Source: Methylophaga sp. (lineage in GTDB: Bacteria; Pseudomonadota; Gammaproteobacteria; Nitrosococcales; Methylophagaceae). Taken from it: DNA of 23,947 nucleotides. Numbering within the stretch: position 1 is the stretch's first letter; every line of letters begins with the position of its first letter. A model generated the notes under the pieces. The model was given only the letters and a program-made list of their open reading frames with translations. It was not told the origin of the DNA and ran no database searches. The stretch covers positions 1-23,947 of the forward strand of contig SKGV01000043.1 of the NCBI GenBank assembly GCA_007117275.1, written 5' to 3'. Shown here one piece after another: positions 1-6,780 of the stretch. Both the position numbers and the translations under genes were made by a program.

Positions 1-371
1 CGTTCGGCAATACGATTCATAAAGTCTGGATGATTGGCAAACCACTCGAGTCGGTTGGCGGTGGTTTCGTGCATGGTTTCGTGGTCGGACATGGCAAACC
101 CAGCGCGAATCCTGTCCCAGAGATCGTCGAATACCAATACGTCATGCGCATCAATTGTCTGCACAGGCTTTTTCTCGACAAGCTTGGCTGGATCCGAGGA
201 CTTGGTGGGGGATTGAGTCCGATCATAGTACTGGGTAGATGAGATTGTTGTACTTGGCTCAGCGGATAATTTTTTTGCATCGTCACTGGGGTCGCTGAGC
301 GTAGAGCAACCGGAAACCAGTGCGAAAACCACCATAACTAGCAGCGTGAATAACTTTTTTAAATTTAACAT
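1..371 (-). CDS. mltD: Membrane-bound lytic murein transglycosylase D, N-terminal part (cut by window edge)
   Basis: Reading the minus strand from the ATG at 371 gives 123 codons open to the window edge; the C-terminal part lies outside. The protein begins with a lipoprotein signal peptide: lysines at 5-6, a hydrophobic stretch at about 7-20, and a lipobox V-S-G-C with the lipidated Cys at 22. Ser at +2 suggests sorting to the outer membrane. A low-complexity Ser/Thr/Pro linker follows to about residue 75. Then comes the typical MltD entry sequence (DLWDRIRAGFAM, then EWFANHPDF). Family members cleave peptidoglycan glycan strands to 1,6-anhydro products; the SLT catalytic domain and LysM repeats are not in the window. 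In E. coli mltD lies directly next to gloB; here three genes on the other strand separate them. No strong ribosome binding site precedes the ATG. Confidence 0.85.
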   Translation of the reverse strand, partial: MLNLKKLFTLLVMVVFALVSGCSTLSDPSDDAKKLSAEPSTTISSTQYYDRTQSPTKSSDPAKLVEKKPVQTIDAHDVLVFDDLWDRIRAGFAMSDHETMHETTANRLEWFANHPDFMNRIAE

Positions 372-401
372 AAGGTTTTAGCAGTAGTGTCTAAGTGATT
401 A

Positions 402-431
402 ATTGTAATAGCTATATACACAATTAGTGAA
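402..431 (-). promoter_or_regulatory. Candidate sigma-70 promoter for mltD
   Basis: On the minus strand TTCACT (426-431) and TACAAT (402-407) are separated by 18 bases, in an AT-rich stretch about 30 bases upstream of the mltD ATG. The -10 matches consensus at five of six bases and the -35 at four of six. This is a pattern match only. Confidence 0.3.
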
Positions 432-486
432 AAAATAACCAGTCCTCTCGCTAACAGGTTTTCTGGATACCACAGAATGCCTGTGT

Positions 487-500
487 TTATGATGTCATAA
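487..500. promoter_or_regulatory. Short palindrome, possible operator
   Basis: TTATGA-TG-TCATAA is a perfect 6-base inverted repeat with a 2-base centre, in the 226-base gap between the divergent mltD and DUF2797 genes. Its size and place would fit a repressor or activator site, but I do not recognise it as the box of a known regulator. A small hairpin (CACAG/CTGTG, 471-485) lies just upstream. Confidence 0.25.
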
Positions 501-597
501 CTTTTTCCGAGGAAATGCTAATCGAGACAGTGGGCGGATAGTTTGTTCAGCAAAGTGTCATTGCTGAAGGTCTTGATGGCAAGCCTTGTTTTCACGA

Positions 598-1449
598 ATG
601 CATGAGGTGGTTGTGGCAGTAACAGAGGGACAATTATCCAAGATGTCGGCAGTGTTGTCCAAAGACGGCACGGCAAGTTATCAGATGCCAGTCGGCAAGC
701 ATCGGGTGGATATGGCTGCGCTGATGGGCAAGCAATTGAGTTTTGAGTTCGCCGGTGAAATCTGTTGCCAGCATTGCCAGCGTCCGACCAAAAAAAGCTT
801 TAGTGGTGGATTTTGTTATCCCTGTTCACAAAAGTTGGCTCAGTGTGACCTTTGTTTCATGAAACCCGAGATATGTCACTTCGAGCAAGGAACCTGCCGT
901 GAACCCGACTGGGGCCAAGCCGTCTGTATGCAGCCGCATGTGGTTTATTTGGCCAACAGTTCCGGGCCCAAGGTTGGCATTACGCGCACTGGGCAGATTC
1001 CCACCCGCTGGATTGATCAAGGCGCAACCCAGGCCCTGCCGATTTTTATGGTGCAAAGTCGGCACCAATCCGGGCTGGTGGAAACCATTTTCAAGCAGCA
1101 CGTCTCAGATAGAACCGATTGGCGTAAAATGCTCAAAGCACCTGCGGCGCCGATTGATCTGGCTGAGTTGAGAGATCGACTGTTCGCCGAGACCAGCCAT
1201 GAGATCGCTGCATTGCAACAACGCTATGCTGAGCAGTCTATCCAAGCACTTAAGGCTGAGAGGGTGATCGAGATTAGTTACCCGGTGTTGCAGTATCCGG
1301 ATAAAGTCACCTCTCTGAGTTTTGACAAGACGGCTCAGCTGGCGGGGGAGTTACTGGGAATCAAAGGCCAATACCTGATTCTGGACACTGGCGTTCTTAA
1401 TATTCGAAAATTTACCGGTTACCACGTGACATTGGAATTTGCTGCATGA
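598..1449 (+). CDS. DUF2797 protein, cysteine-rich with a GIY-YIG-like segment; function unknown
   Basis: A 283-residue protein recognisable as DUF2797, a family without an established function. From the ATG at 598, ten cysteines lie between residues 56 and 110 (CC..C at 56-60, C..C at 73-76 and at 83-86, then 93, 100, 110), suggesting two or more zinc sites. Residues 116-130 (VYLANSSGPKVGITR), a following Arg and a Glu at about 162 (GLVETIF) resemble the core of GIY-YIG/T5orf172 nuclease-like domains; that similarity is my inference. The start is uncertain: an in-frame TTG at 586 and a GTG at 613 preceded by TGAGG are alternatives. The stop overlaps the pyrD start (ATGA at 1446-1449), so translation is probably coupled. 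With pyrD and mscS it forms an operon. Confidence 0.85.
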   Translation: MHEVVVAVTEGQLSKMSAVLSKDGTASYQMPVGKHRVDMAALMGKQLSFEFAGEICCQHCQRPTKKSFSGGFCYPCSQKLAQCDLCFMKPEICHFEQGTCREPDWGQAVCMQPHVVYLANSSGPKVGITRTGQIPTRWIDQGATQALPIFMVQSRHQSGLVETIFKQHVSDRTDWRKMLKAPAAPIDLAELRDRLFAETSHEIAALQQRYAEQSIQALKAERVIEISYPVLQYPDKVTSLSFDKTAQLAGELLGIKGQYLILDTGVLNIRKFTGYHVTLEFAA

Positions 1450-2471
1450 TTTACCCACTGCTCCGCAACGTGATGTTCAGGCTCGATCCCGAGACTTCTC
1501 ATGATCTTGGATTGAAGACGCTGGATTTTCTGGAAATGACGGGCGTATTGTCATTGCTCAAACCCCGAATTGCAGCGACGCCGGTTCGGGTGATGGGATT
1601 GCGTTTTCCCAACCGATTAGGGCTTGCGGCTGGACTGGATAAAAACGCTGATCATATCGACGCCCTGTCAAAATTGGGCTTTGGTTTTATTGAAGTCGGC
1701 ACGGTCACGCCACGCCCTCAGCCTGGTAATGCTAAGCCCAGGCTGTTCCGCCTGGCGCAAGCGCAGGCGATTATCAATCGCATGGGATTCAACAATCTGG
1801 GCATTGATCATCTTGTTGAGCAGATTCAGGTCGCTAATCGGCAATGTATCTTGGGCATCAACATCGGCAAAAACATTGATACGCCGGTTGAAAAAGCGGT
1901 TGATGACTATCTGATAGGCTTGAACAAGGCGTATTCACATGCGGATTACATTGCTATCAATATCTCTTCGCCGAACACGCCCGGATTACGCGATTTACAG
2001 TTTGGCGAGGCCTTGAATGCTCTGTTGGCAGAACTTAAAGAGGCTCAGCAGCGTTTGCAGCGTGAGCACGCTCGATATGTGCCGCTGGCGGTCAAAGTCG
2101 CTCCAGATTTATCGTCGCAAGAAGTTGAGCAATTGGCCAGTGCTTTCGCCGAGTATGAAATGGATGCAGTGATTGCTACCAATACCACTATGTCGCGCGA
2201 GGCGGTTGCCGGCCTATTGCATGCAGACGAGGCGGGCGGTCTCAGTGGCGCACCTTTGACCAATGCGTCAACAGAAATTGTCAGTCAATTTCGTCAAGCC
2301 TTGCCAAATGATATGCCAATCATTGCAGCGGGTGGCATCATGTCTGCCGAGGATGCGCTGGCTAAAATTGATGCCGGTGCCGCGTTGTTACAAATATACA
2401 GTGGCTTGATTTATCAGGGGCCGTCACTGATCAAAGACATTGTTGAGTCAATCGAAGCGAGGAAAAGTTAA
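1446..2471 (+). CDS. pyrD: Dihydroorotate dehydrogenase (quinone), class 2
   Basis: Oxidises dihydroorotate to orotate in de novo pyrimidine synthesis and passes electrons through FMN to membrane quinone. At 341 residues the length is close to that of E. coli PyrD. The N-terminal 40 residues form the membrane-associating helical extension that defines class 2. Visible motifs are GLAAGLDKNADHID (59-72), the substrate-contacting NRMGFNN (111-117), NISSPNTPGLR with catalytic Ser175 at the same number as in E. coli, KVAPDLS, ATNTT, GGLSG, and the FMN phosphate loops AAGGI and YSGLIYQGP near the end. It overlaps the DUF2797 stop by four bases. Its own TAA shares one base with the mscS ATG (TAATG at 2469-2473), so the three genes are translationally linked. 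No other pyrimidine gene is in the window. Confidence 0.97.
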   Translation: MIYPLLRNVMFRLDPETSHDLGLKTLDFLEMTGVLSLLKPRIAATPVRVMGLRFPNRLGLAAGLDKNADHIDALSKLGFGFIEVGTVTPRPQPGNAKPRLFRLAQAQAIINRMGFNNLGIDHLVEQIQVANRQCILGINIGKNIDTPVEKAVDDYLIGLNKAYSHADYIAINISSPNTPGLRDLQFGEALNALLAELKEAQQRLQREHARYVPLAVKVAPDLSSQEVEQLASAFAEYEMDAVIATNTTMSREAVAGLLHADEAGGLSGAPLTNASTEIVSQFRQALPNDMPIIAAGGIMSAEDALAKIDAGAALLQIYSGLIYQGPSLIKDIVESIEARKS

Positions 2472-3259
2472 TGCATAATGTCATGGGTGAGTTCCTTATC
2501 AATGTCATCACAGCAATACTCATCGTCGTGGTCGGGCGAATTGCCGTCAAATGGCTGATAAAGCTGGTTCGTAAATTGATGGTTCGCTGGAACGTCGACC
2601 CGATTCTTATCAATTTCGTCAGCTCCATTTCCAATGCGCTACTTCTGTTGTTTGTATTTATTGCTGCGCTGGATCAGCTCGGCGTCAATACAACTTCGCT
2701 GATTGCCGTGTTGGGTGCTGCCGGTCTTGCGGTCGGTCTGGCATTGAAGGACTCGCTGCAAAACTTTTCTGCTGGCATCATGCTGGTGCTGTTTCGACCC
2801 TTTAAGGTGGGCGACTTTATTGATGCAGGTAGCGTCATGGGTATTGTGGAAAAAATCAGCATATTCAGCACCATCATGCGAACGGCCGATAATCGTGAAG
2901 TGACTGTGCCCAACAGTCAGATTTACAGTGGCACCATTACCAACTTTTCAGCACGTGATACCCGTCGCATCGATATGGTGTTTGGCATTAGCTATGGCGA
3001 TGATTTGCTCAAGGCAAAAAACATCATTAAAGAGATTGTCACCAACCACGAAAAAGTGCTGTCAGAACCGGAGCCAGTGGTGCGTGTTGCTGAACTTGCC
3101 GAGAGCAGCGTCAATTTTGACGTTAGACCTTGGGTTAATGCCGATGATTTCTGGCCGGTGAGAGCCGAGCTGATTGAGCAAATCAAGCTGGCGTTTGATG
3201 CCAACGGTATCACCATTCCCTTTCCGCAAATGGATGTGCATGTAAATAAGTCGGAATAA
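2471..3259 (+). CDS. mscS: Small-conductance mechanosensitive channel, MscS family
   Basis: A 262-residue inner-membrane channel that opens under membrane tension and releases solutes on hypo-osmotic shock. Three transmembrane segments are visible at about 7-28, 50-69 and 75-104. The third is the pore helix, with the Gly/Ala packing pattern GAAGLAVGLALKDSLQNFSAG at 82-102. A beta domain with RPFKVGDFI and VPNSQI (146-151) follows. The C-terminal alpha/beta domain ends in PWVNADDFWPVR and GITIPFPQMDVHV, as in E. coli MscS, which has a slightly longer tail. A good ribosome binding site (GCGAGGA) lies at the end of pyrD. The gene is last in its operon and convergent with gloB; only 37 bases separate the stops, and no terminator hairpin is visible there. 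Confidence 0.95.
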   Translation: MHNVMGEFLINVITAILIVVVGRIAVKWLIKLVRKLMVRWNVDPILINFVSSISNALLLLFVFIAALDQLGVNTTSLIAVLGAAGLAVGLALKDSLQNFSAGIMLVLFRPFKVGDFIDAGSVMGIVEKISIFSTIMRTADNREVTVPNSQIYSGTITNFSARDTRRIDMVFGISYGDDLLKAKNIIKEIVTNHEKVLSEPEPVVRVAELAESSVNFDVRPWVNADDFWPVRAELIEQIKLAFDANGITIPFPQMDVHVNKSE

Positions 3260-3296
3260 ATAGCGTAGCCATCAGAGAGTAACGTTGAGTATTGAA

Positions 3297-4070
3297 TCAA
3301 AACACATCCTTTTGACTGCGCAGTCGACGAAAAACTTCGAGACCAGCCAGCGGCTCGACATCCTGAATATTGCCAAGCTGTTGGGCGATGCCAGGCTGAT
3401 CGCATCTTAAAAAAGGGTTGGTCGCGAGCTCATCAGCAAGTCGAGATGGAACAGTGCTGAGATGCTGTTCACGAAGCTGTCGGCAATGATCGAATCGATC
3501 TCGCAGCGCCTGATTGTCTGGTTCGATGCTGAGGGCAAACAGCAGGTTGTTGAGTGTGTACTCGTGAGCGCAGTAGATTTCCGTGTCCGCTGGAAGTTGG
3601 CGAAGTCTAAGCAGGCTGGCATAAAGCTGTTCAGCAGTGCCGCCCAGTAGCCGACCACAACCGCCAGCGAACAGGGTGTCTCCGCAAAATAGTTTGCCAT
3701 CGAGTAAATAGCTGATGTGTCCAGCGGTATGCCCAGGTGTATCGAGGATTTGCATTGCTGGAAAAGCAGCATGAACGCTCAAACCGGTGTGCTCCGAGAG
3801 CGCATGACTCATGTCGGGTATCTGTTCCTGCCGGGGACCGAATACGGGCAGATGGGGATAGCATTGACGCAGTTGCTCGATGCCGCCGATATGGTCATGA
3901 TGGTGATGTGTGATCAGAATAGCGACAGGCATAAGCGCAAGAGATTGCAGTTTTTTAAGGACGGGCTGGGCAGTGCCCGGATCGACGATCAAGGTGTCCG
4001 CGCTGTGCTCAGATTGAACCAGCCAGATATAATTGTCCTCAAATGCGTTAACAGCATGCACGTTGAGCAT
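3297..4070 (-). CDS. gloB: Hydroxyacylglutathione hydrolase (glyoxalase II)
   Basis: Hydrolyses S-D-lactoylglutathione to D-lactate and glutathione, the second step of methylglyoxal detoxification. The 257-residue protein has the metallo-beta-lactamase dinuclear metal centre: THHHHDH at 54-60, His114 in TPGHTAGH, Asp131 in FCGDTLF and His169 in CAHEYT. The C-terminal helical domain carries NPFLRC, typical of the family. I chose the ATG at 4070 because GGGAG lies about seven bases upstream; a TTG directly before it is also in frame. The start is only 19 bases from the divergent methyltransferase start, so the promoters of both genes must lie within coding sequence. The gloB-yafS divergent arrangement is also found in E. 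coli. Confidence 0.96.
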   Translation of the reverse strand: MLNVHAVNAFEDNYIWLVQSEHSADTLIVDPGTAQPVLKKLQSLALMPVAILITHHHHDHIGGIEQLRQCYPHLPVFGPRQEQIPDMSHALSEHTGLSVHAAFPAMQILDTPGHTAGHISYLLDGKLFCGDTLFAGGCGRLLGGTAEQLYASLLRLRQLPADTEIYCAHEYTLNNLLFALSIEPDNQALRDRFDHCRQLREQHLSTVPSRLADELATNPFLRCDQPGIAQQLGNIQDVEPLAGLEVFRRLRSQKDVF

Positions 4071-4089
4071 CAAAGACTCCCGGTGGGTG

Positions 4090-4839
4090 ATGACAGATTA
4101 TAGAATGCACGACCAGCAAATGTTGCAATGGTGGGCGAGTCCGCTGGGACAGCGTCTGGAGCGGTCTGAACGTGATGCGCTATTTTCACTCAAACACCTG
4201 CTATACGGTTATTATCAAATTCAGATGGGCGGCAACAGTCTGTTGTTGCCCGGCTCCAATCGCCCCGAAGCTTTGCTTCGATTGGGTGAACATGCGGATG
4301 TGGCAGCATACCCCGAAAACTTGCCGTTCAAGTCTCATAGTATCGATAGTTTGATGTTGATGCATGTGCTTGAGTTCTCTGCTGACCCACACCAATTGCT
4401 CAGAGAGGCCGAGCGAGTGCTGGTAGATGATGGCACTTTGGTATTGTGCTGTTTCAACCCAATCAGCTTATGGGGCGTAAAGCGCTTGTTTTCCTGGCAG
4501 GACAGACCTCCCTGGAACGGCCAATTTTTCTCTCGCTCCAGAACTCAAGATTGGTTGGCGCTGCTCAATTTTCAGGTGATTGAACATCGTCCGCTCGGCT
4601 TTACATTGCCCAGTCAATCTGCTCGAGTGCTCAACTGGACTGGTTTCCTACAACGCTGGGGCGCAAGACTCTGGCCATTTTTTTGTGGCGTGACTATTTT
4701 AGTCGCCAGTAAGCACACGGTTCCGCTGACACCGCTGACTGTTCGCTGGCGTCGTTCAGCGCTGTTTCCCAAAACCCGCCTAATTAATCGGCCTCTGACC
4801 CGTCATGACAAACATACAGGAACCCTAAAAGATGGATGA
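4090..4839 (+). CDS. YafS-like class I methyltransferase-fold protein
   Basis: A 249-residue protein placed like E. coli yafS, divergent from gloB and upstream of rnhA/dnaQ. The post-II region is methyltransferase-like: LPFKSHSIDSLMLMHVLEFS, then HQLLREAERVLVDDGTLVLC and FNPISLWG. The usual glycine-rich SAM loop near the N-terminus cannot be found; only GGNSLLLPG occurs there. E. coli YafS, as I recall it, also lacks the canonical loop. The substrate is unknown. The start is uncertain: the ATG at 4090 follows GGTGGGTG very closely, an ATG at 4105 is also possible, and upstream TTG codons would run into gloB. The end overlaps rnhA by eight bases. Confidence 0.8.
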   Translation: MTDYRMHDQQMLQWWASPLGQRLERSERDALFSLKHLLYGYYQIQMGGNSLLLPGSNRPEALLRLGEHADVAAYPENLPFKSHSIDSLMLMHVLEFSADPHQLLREAERVLVDDGTLVLCCFNPISLWGVKRLFSWQDRPPWNGQFFSRSRTQDWLALLNFQVIEHRPLGFTLPSQSARVLNWTGFLQRWGARLWPFFCGVTILVASKHTVPLTPLTVRWRRSALFPKTRLINRPLTRHDKHTGTLKDG

Positions 4840-5278
4840 AGTGGATATTTTTACCGACGGTGCTTGCAGTGGTAATCCTGGCCCGGGTGGTTGGGGCGCT
4901 ATTTTACGACTGCGTGGCAAACACATAGAAAAAGAATTGTCTGGTGCAGAAGCGGACACGACTAACAACCGGATGGAAATGATGGCCGTCATTGCCGCAT
5001 TGGAAGCATTAAAAAAACCTTGCAAGGTGACTGTGACCACGGATTCACAATATGTCATGAAAGGTATGACCGAGTGGTTATCCGCCTGGAAAGCCAAACA
5101 GTGGAAAACGGCAGCGCGCAAGCCGGTCAAGAACGCTGATTTGTGGCAGCGGCTGGATCGGGCAGTGACTCAGCATCAAGTTGAGTGGCAGTGGGTGCGA
5201 GGTCATGATGGACATCCAGAGAATGAGCGAGCCGATCAATTGGCCGTCAATGCAAGACAGCAACTTCAAGCGAACTAA
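4832..5278 (+). CDS. rnhA: Ribonuclease HI
   Basis: Cuts the RNA strand of RNA-DNA hybrids, removing R-loops and primers. The protein is 148 residues, close to the 155 of E. coli. The catalytic set is complete: Asp9 (FTDGACSGNPG), Glu49 (TTNNRMEM), Asp71 (TTDSQYV) and Asp135 (NERADQLA), with His125 in the flexible GHDGHPEN loop. The basic handle region (WKAKQWKTAARKPVKNADLW) is present. It starts inside the end of the methyltransferase gene in another frame, with AGGAA upstream. In E. coli rnhA and dnaQ are divergent; here they run in the same direction, 11 bases apart, and probably share one transcript. Confidence 0.97.
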   Translation: MDEVDIFTDGACSGNPGPGGWGAILRLRGKHIEKELSGAEADTTNNRMEMMAVIAALEALKKPCKVTVTTDSQYVMKGMTEWLSAWKAKQWKTAARKPVKNADLWQRLDRAVTQHQVEWQWVRGHDGHPENERADQLAVNARQQLQAN

Positions 5279-5289
5279 GAGACTCAACA

Positions 5290-6036
5290 ATGGCTGAGCA
5301 ACAAGTAAAACGACAGATTGTGCTGGATACCGAAACCACCGGTATCAGTACCACCGAAGACCATCGCATCATCGAAATTGGCTGTGTAGAGATGATCAAT
5401 CGTCGCCCCACTGGTCAGACCTTTCATCAGTATATTAACCCGCAGAGGGACGTGGACGCCGGTGCGGTAGAAGTGCACGGTATTACCAATGATTTTCTTG
5501 CCGATAAACCGGTGTTTGCAGACATTGCCAAGGCGTTTATCGAGTTTGTCAGGGGCGCTGAATTAATTATTCACAATGCTCCGTTTGACGTCGGCTTTTT
5601 GGATCATGAATTTGCCAAGCTTGAAAGTAAACATCGCATCGCGGACATGTGCGAGGTGGTGGATACGCTGAAGATGGCGCGAGAAAAACATCCTGGACAG
5701 AAAAACAACCTGGATGCGTTGTGCAAGCGTTACCAAGTTGATAACTCGAATCGTGATTTGCATGGCGCCCTGCTGGATGCCGAAATTCTGGCTGAGGTTT
5801 ACCTTGCCATGACGGGCGGGCAAGTCAGCTTGTCACTGGCTGCTGAGCAACAACAAGCCCCCGCACCTCTCGAACAGCCGCTGAACACTGCCCTAGACGC
5901 AACAGCAAGATCTGCGCTGAAAATTATTCATGCTGATGCGGATGAGCTGGCGGCGCATCAGGCGATGCTGGAATTAATCGACAAAAAAAGTGATGGTGCC
6001 TGTGTCTGGCTGAACATCAAGCAAACGGCAGATTAA
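5290..6036 (+). CDS. dnaQ: DNA polymerase III epsilon subunit (3'-5' proofreading exonuclease)
   Basis: The proofreading exonuclease of the replicative polymerase core, which binds the alpha subunit. The 248-residue length fits the family (E. coli 243). The DEDDh catalytic residues are visible: Asp13 and Glu15 in LDTETTG (Exo I), Asp100 in HNAPFDVGFLDHE (Exo II), and His158 and Asp163 in HGALLDAEILA (Exo III). A Gln/Ala/Pro-rich linker from about residue 185 leads to a C-terminal tail expected to bind alpha. The ATG follows AAGAGA at a usable distance. It is the last gene before the heat-shock promoter of grpE. No terminator is evident behind it. Confidence 0.97.
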   Translation: MAEQQVKRQIVLDTETTGISTTEDHRIIEIGCVEMINRRPTGQTFHQYINPQRDVDAGAVEVHGITNDFLADKPVFADIAKAFIEFVRGAELIIHNAPFDVGFLDHEFAKLESKHRIADMCEVVDTLKMAREKHPGQKNNLDALCKRYQVDNSNRDLHGALLDAEILAEVYLAMTGGQVSLSLAAEQQQAPAPLEQPLNTALDATARSALKIIHADADELAAHQAMLELIDKKSDGACVWLNIKQTAD

Positions 6037-6057
6037 TTCAAAAAATCAGGCCATTGG

Positions 6058-6085
6058 CTTGAAATGTGTTTGTTGGCCCCCAAAT
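6058..6085 (+). promoter_or_regulatory. Sigma-32 (heat-shock) promoter upstream of grpE
   Basis: CTTGAA (6058-6063), a 14-base spacer and CCCCAAAT (6078-6085) match the known RpoH consensus CTTGAA-N13-15-CCCCATNT with one mismatch. Transcription would start near 6090, leaving a leader of about 30 bases before the grpE ATG. Position and gene make the call convincing; it rests on the motif only. Confidence 0.8.
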
Positions 6086-6120
6086 AGACCTTGTCTTCAG
6101 TAAAGCGAAAACGGGTCAAC

Positions 6121-6669
6121 ATGAGTCAAGAAGAAATCAACAACCCAGACAACAGTCTGGATGCAACGCCAAAACAGCAAGAACCTGTGTCAGAAACCAC
6201 AAGCGAAACCAGCGACGAGCAGCAGCTCGAACAGATCCAGGCGAAAGCTGATGAGTACTGGAACGAGTTATTGCGTGCGCGAGCCGAACTAGAAAATATG
6301 CGTCGCCGTCACAGTCGCGATCTTGAAAGTGCCCACAAGCATGCGCTCGATAAATTTGTCACCGAGTTGTTGCCGGTATGTGACAGTCTTGAGCTGGGCC
6401 TGAATGCAGCAGGCAATGAAGAGGCCAGTTTGGCATCGGTGCGTGATGGCATGGACATGACGCTCAAGATGTTGATTGGTGCCATTGCCAAGTTTGGTTT
6501 GGAACAGATTAATCCGGAAGGTGAGTCGTTTGATCCCGATTTGCATCAGGCCATGGCCATGCAGCCCGTCGAGGGTCAACAAGCCAATCAGGTGATCGCG
6601 GTCATGCAAAAAGGCTATCGCTTCAATGGACGCTTGCTCAGGCCTGCCATGGTGGTGGTCTCGCAATAA
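6121..6669 (+). CDS. grpE: Nucleotide exchange factor GrpE
   Basis: Co-chaperone that releases ADP from DnaK and resets the Hsp70 cycle. The protein has 182 residues from the ATG at 6121. An in-frame TTG at 6091 would add ten residues but lies where the sigma-32 promoter would initiate, so I reject it. The N-terminal 35 residues are acidic and polar (disordered), followed by a long coiled-coil helix (DEYWNELLRARAELENMRRR) and the beta-wing domain with the family signature FDPDLHQAMAM, VIAVMQKGYRFNGRLLRPAMVVVS. It is followed by dnaK after 111 bases that hold a second sigma-32 promoter. Confidence 0.96.
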   Translation: MSQEEINNPDNSLDATPKQQEPVSETTSETSDEQQLEQIQAKADEYWNELLRARAELENMRRRHSRDLESAHKHALDKFVTELLPVCDSLELGLNAAGNEEASLASVRDGMDMTLKMLIGAIAKFGLEQINPEGESFDPDLHQAMAMQPVEGQQANQVIAVMQKGYRFNGRLLRPAMVVVSQ

Positions 6670-6694
6670 ATCAAAACCGTTCACAGCCAAGGGG

Positions 6695-6722
6695 CTTGAA
6701 ATACACCGTCGGATCCCCAACC
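6695..6722 (+). promoter_or_regulatory. Sigma-32 (heat-shock) promoter upstream of dnaK
   Basis: CTTGAA (6695-6700), a 14-base spacer and CCCCAACC (6715-6722). The spacer length equals that of the grpE promoter, and both begin with the same ten bases GGCTTGAAAT. Transcription would start about 50 bases before the dnaK ATG. The -10 is weaker (two mismatches to CCCCATNT). Confidence 0.72.
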
Positions 6723-6780
6723 TAGAGACACAGCAGCTGGTATTGCCAGTCAGAGTTCAGAGAATTTCGGAGAATTATTT

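Noticed and set aside
17..286. 89-codon minus-strand reading frame at the window start
   Set aside because: It lies in another frame of mltD; the mltD frame has a lipoprotein signal peptide and recognisable MltD sequence from 371 to the edge.
6091..6120. TTG-started N-terminal extension of grpE
   Set aside because: It would begin at about the predicted sigma-32 transcription start and adds an atypical basic segment; the ATG at 6121 fits family length.
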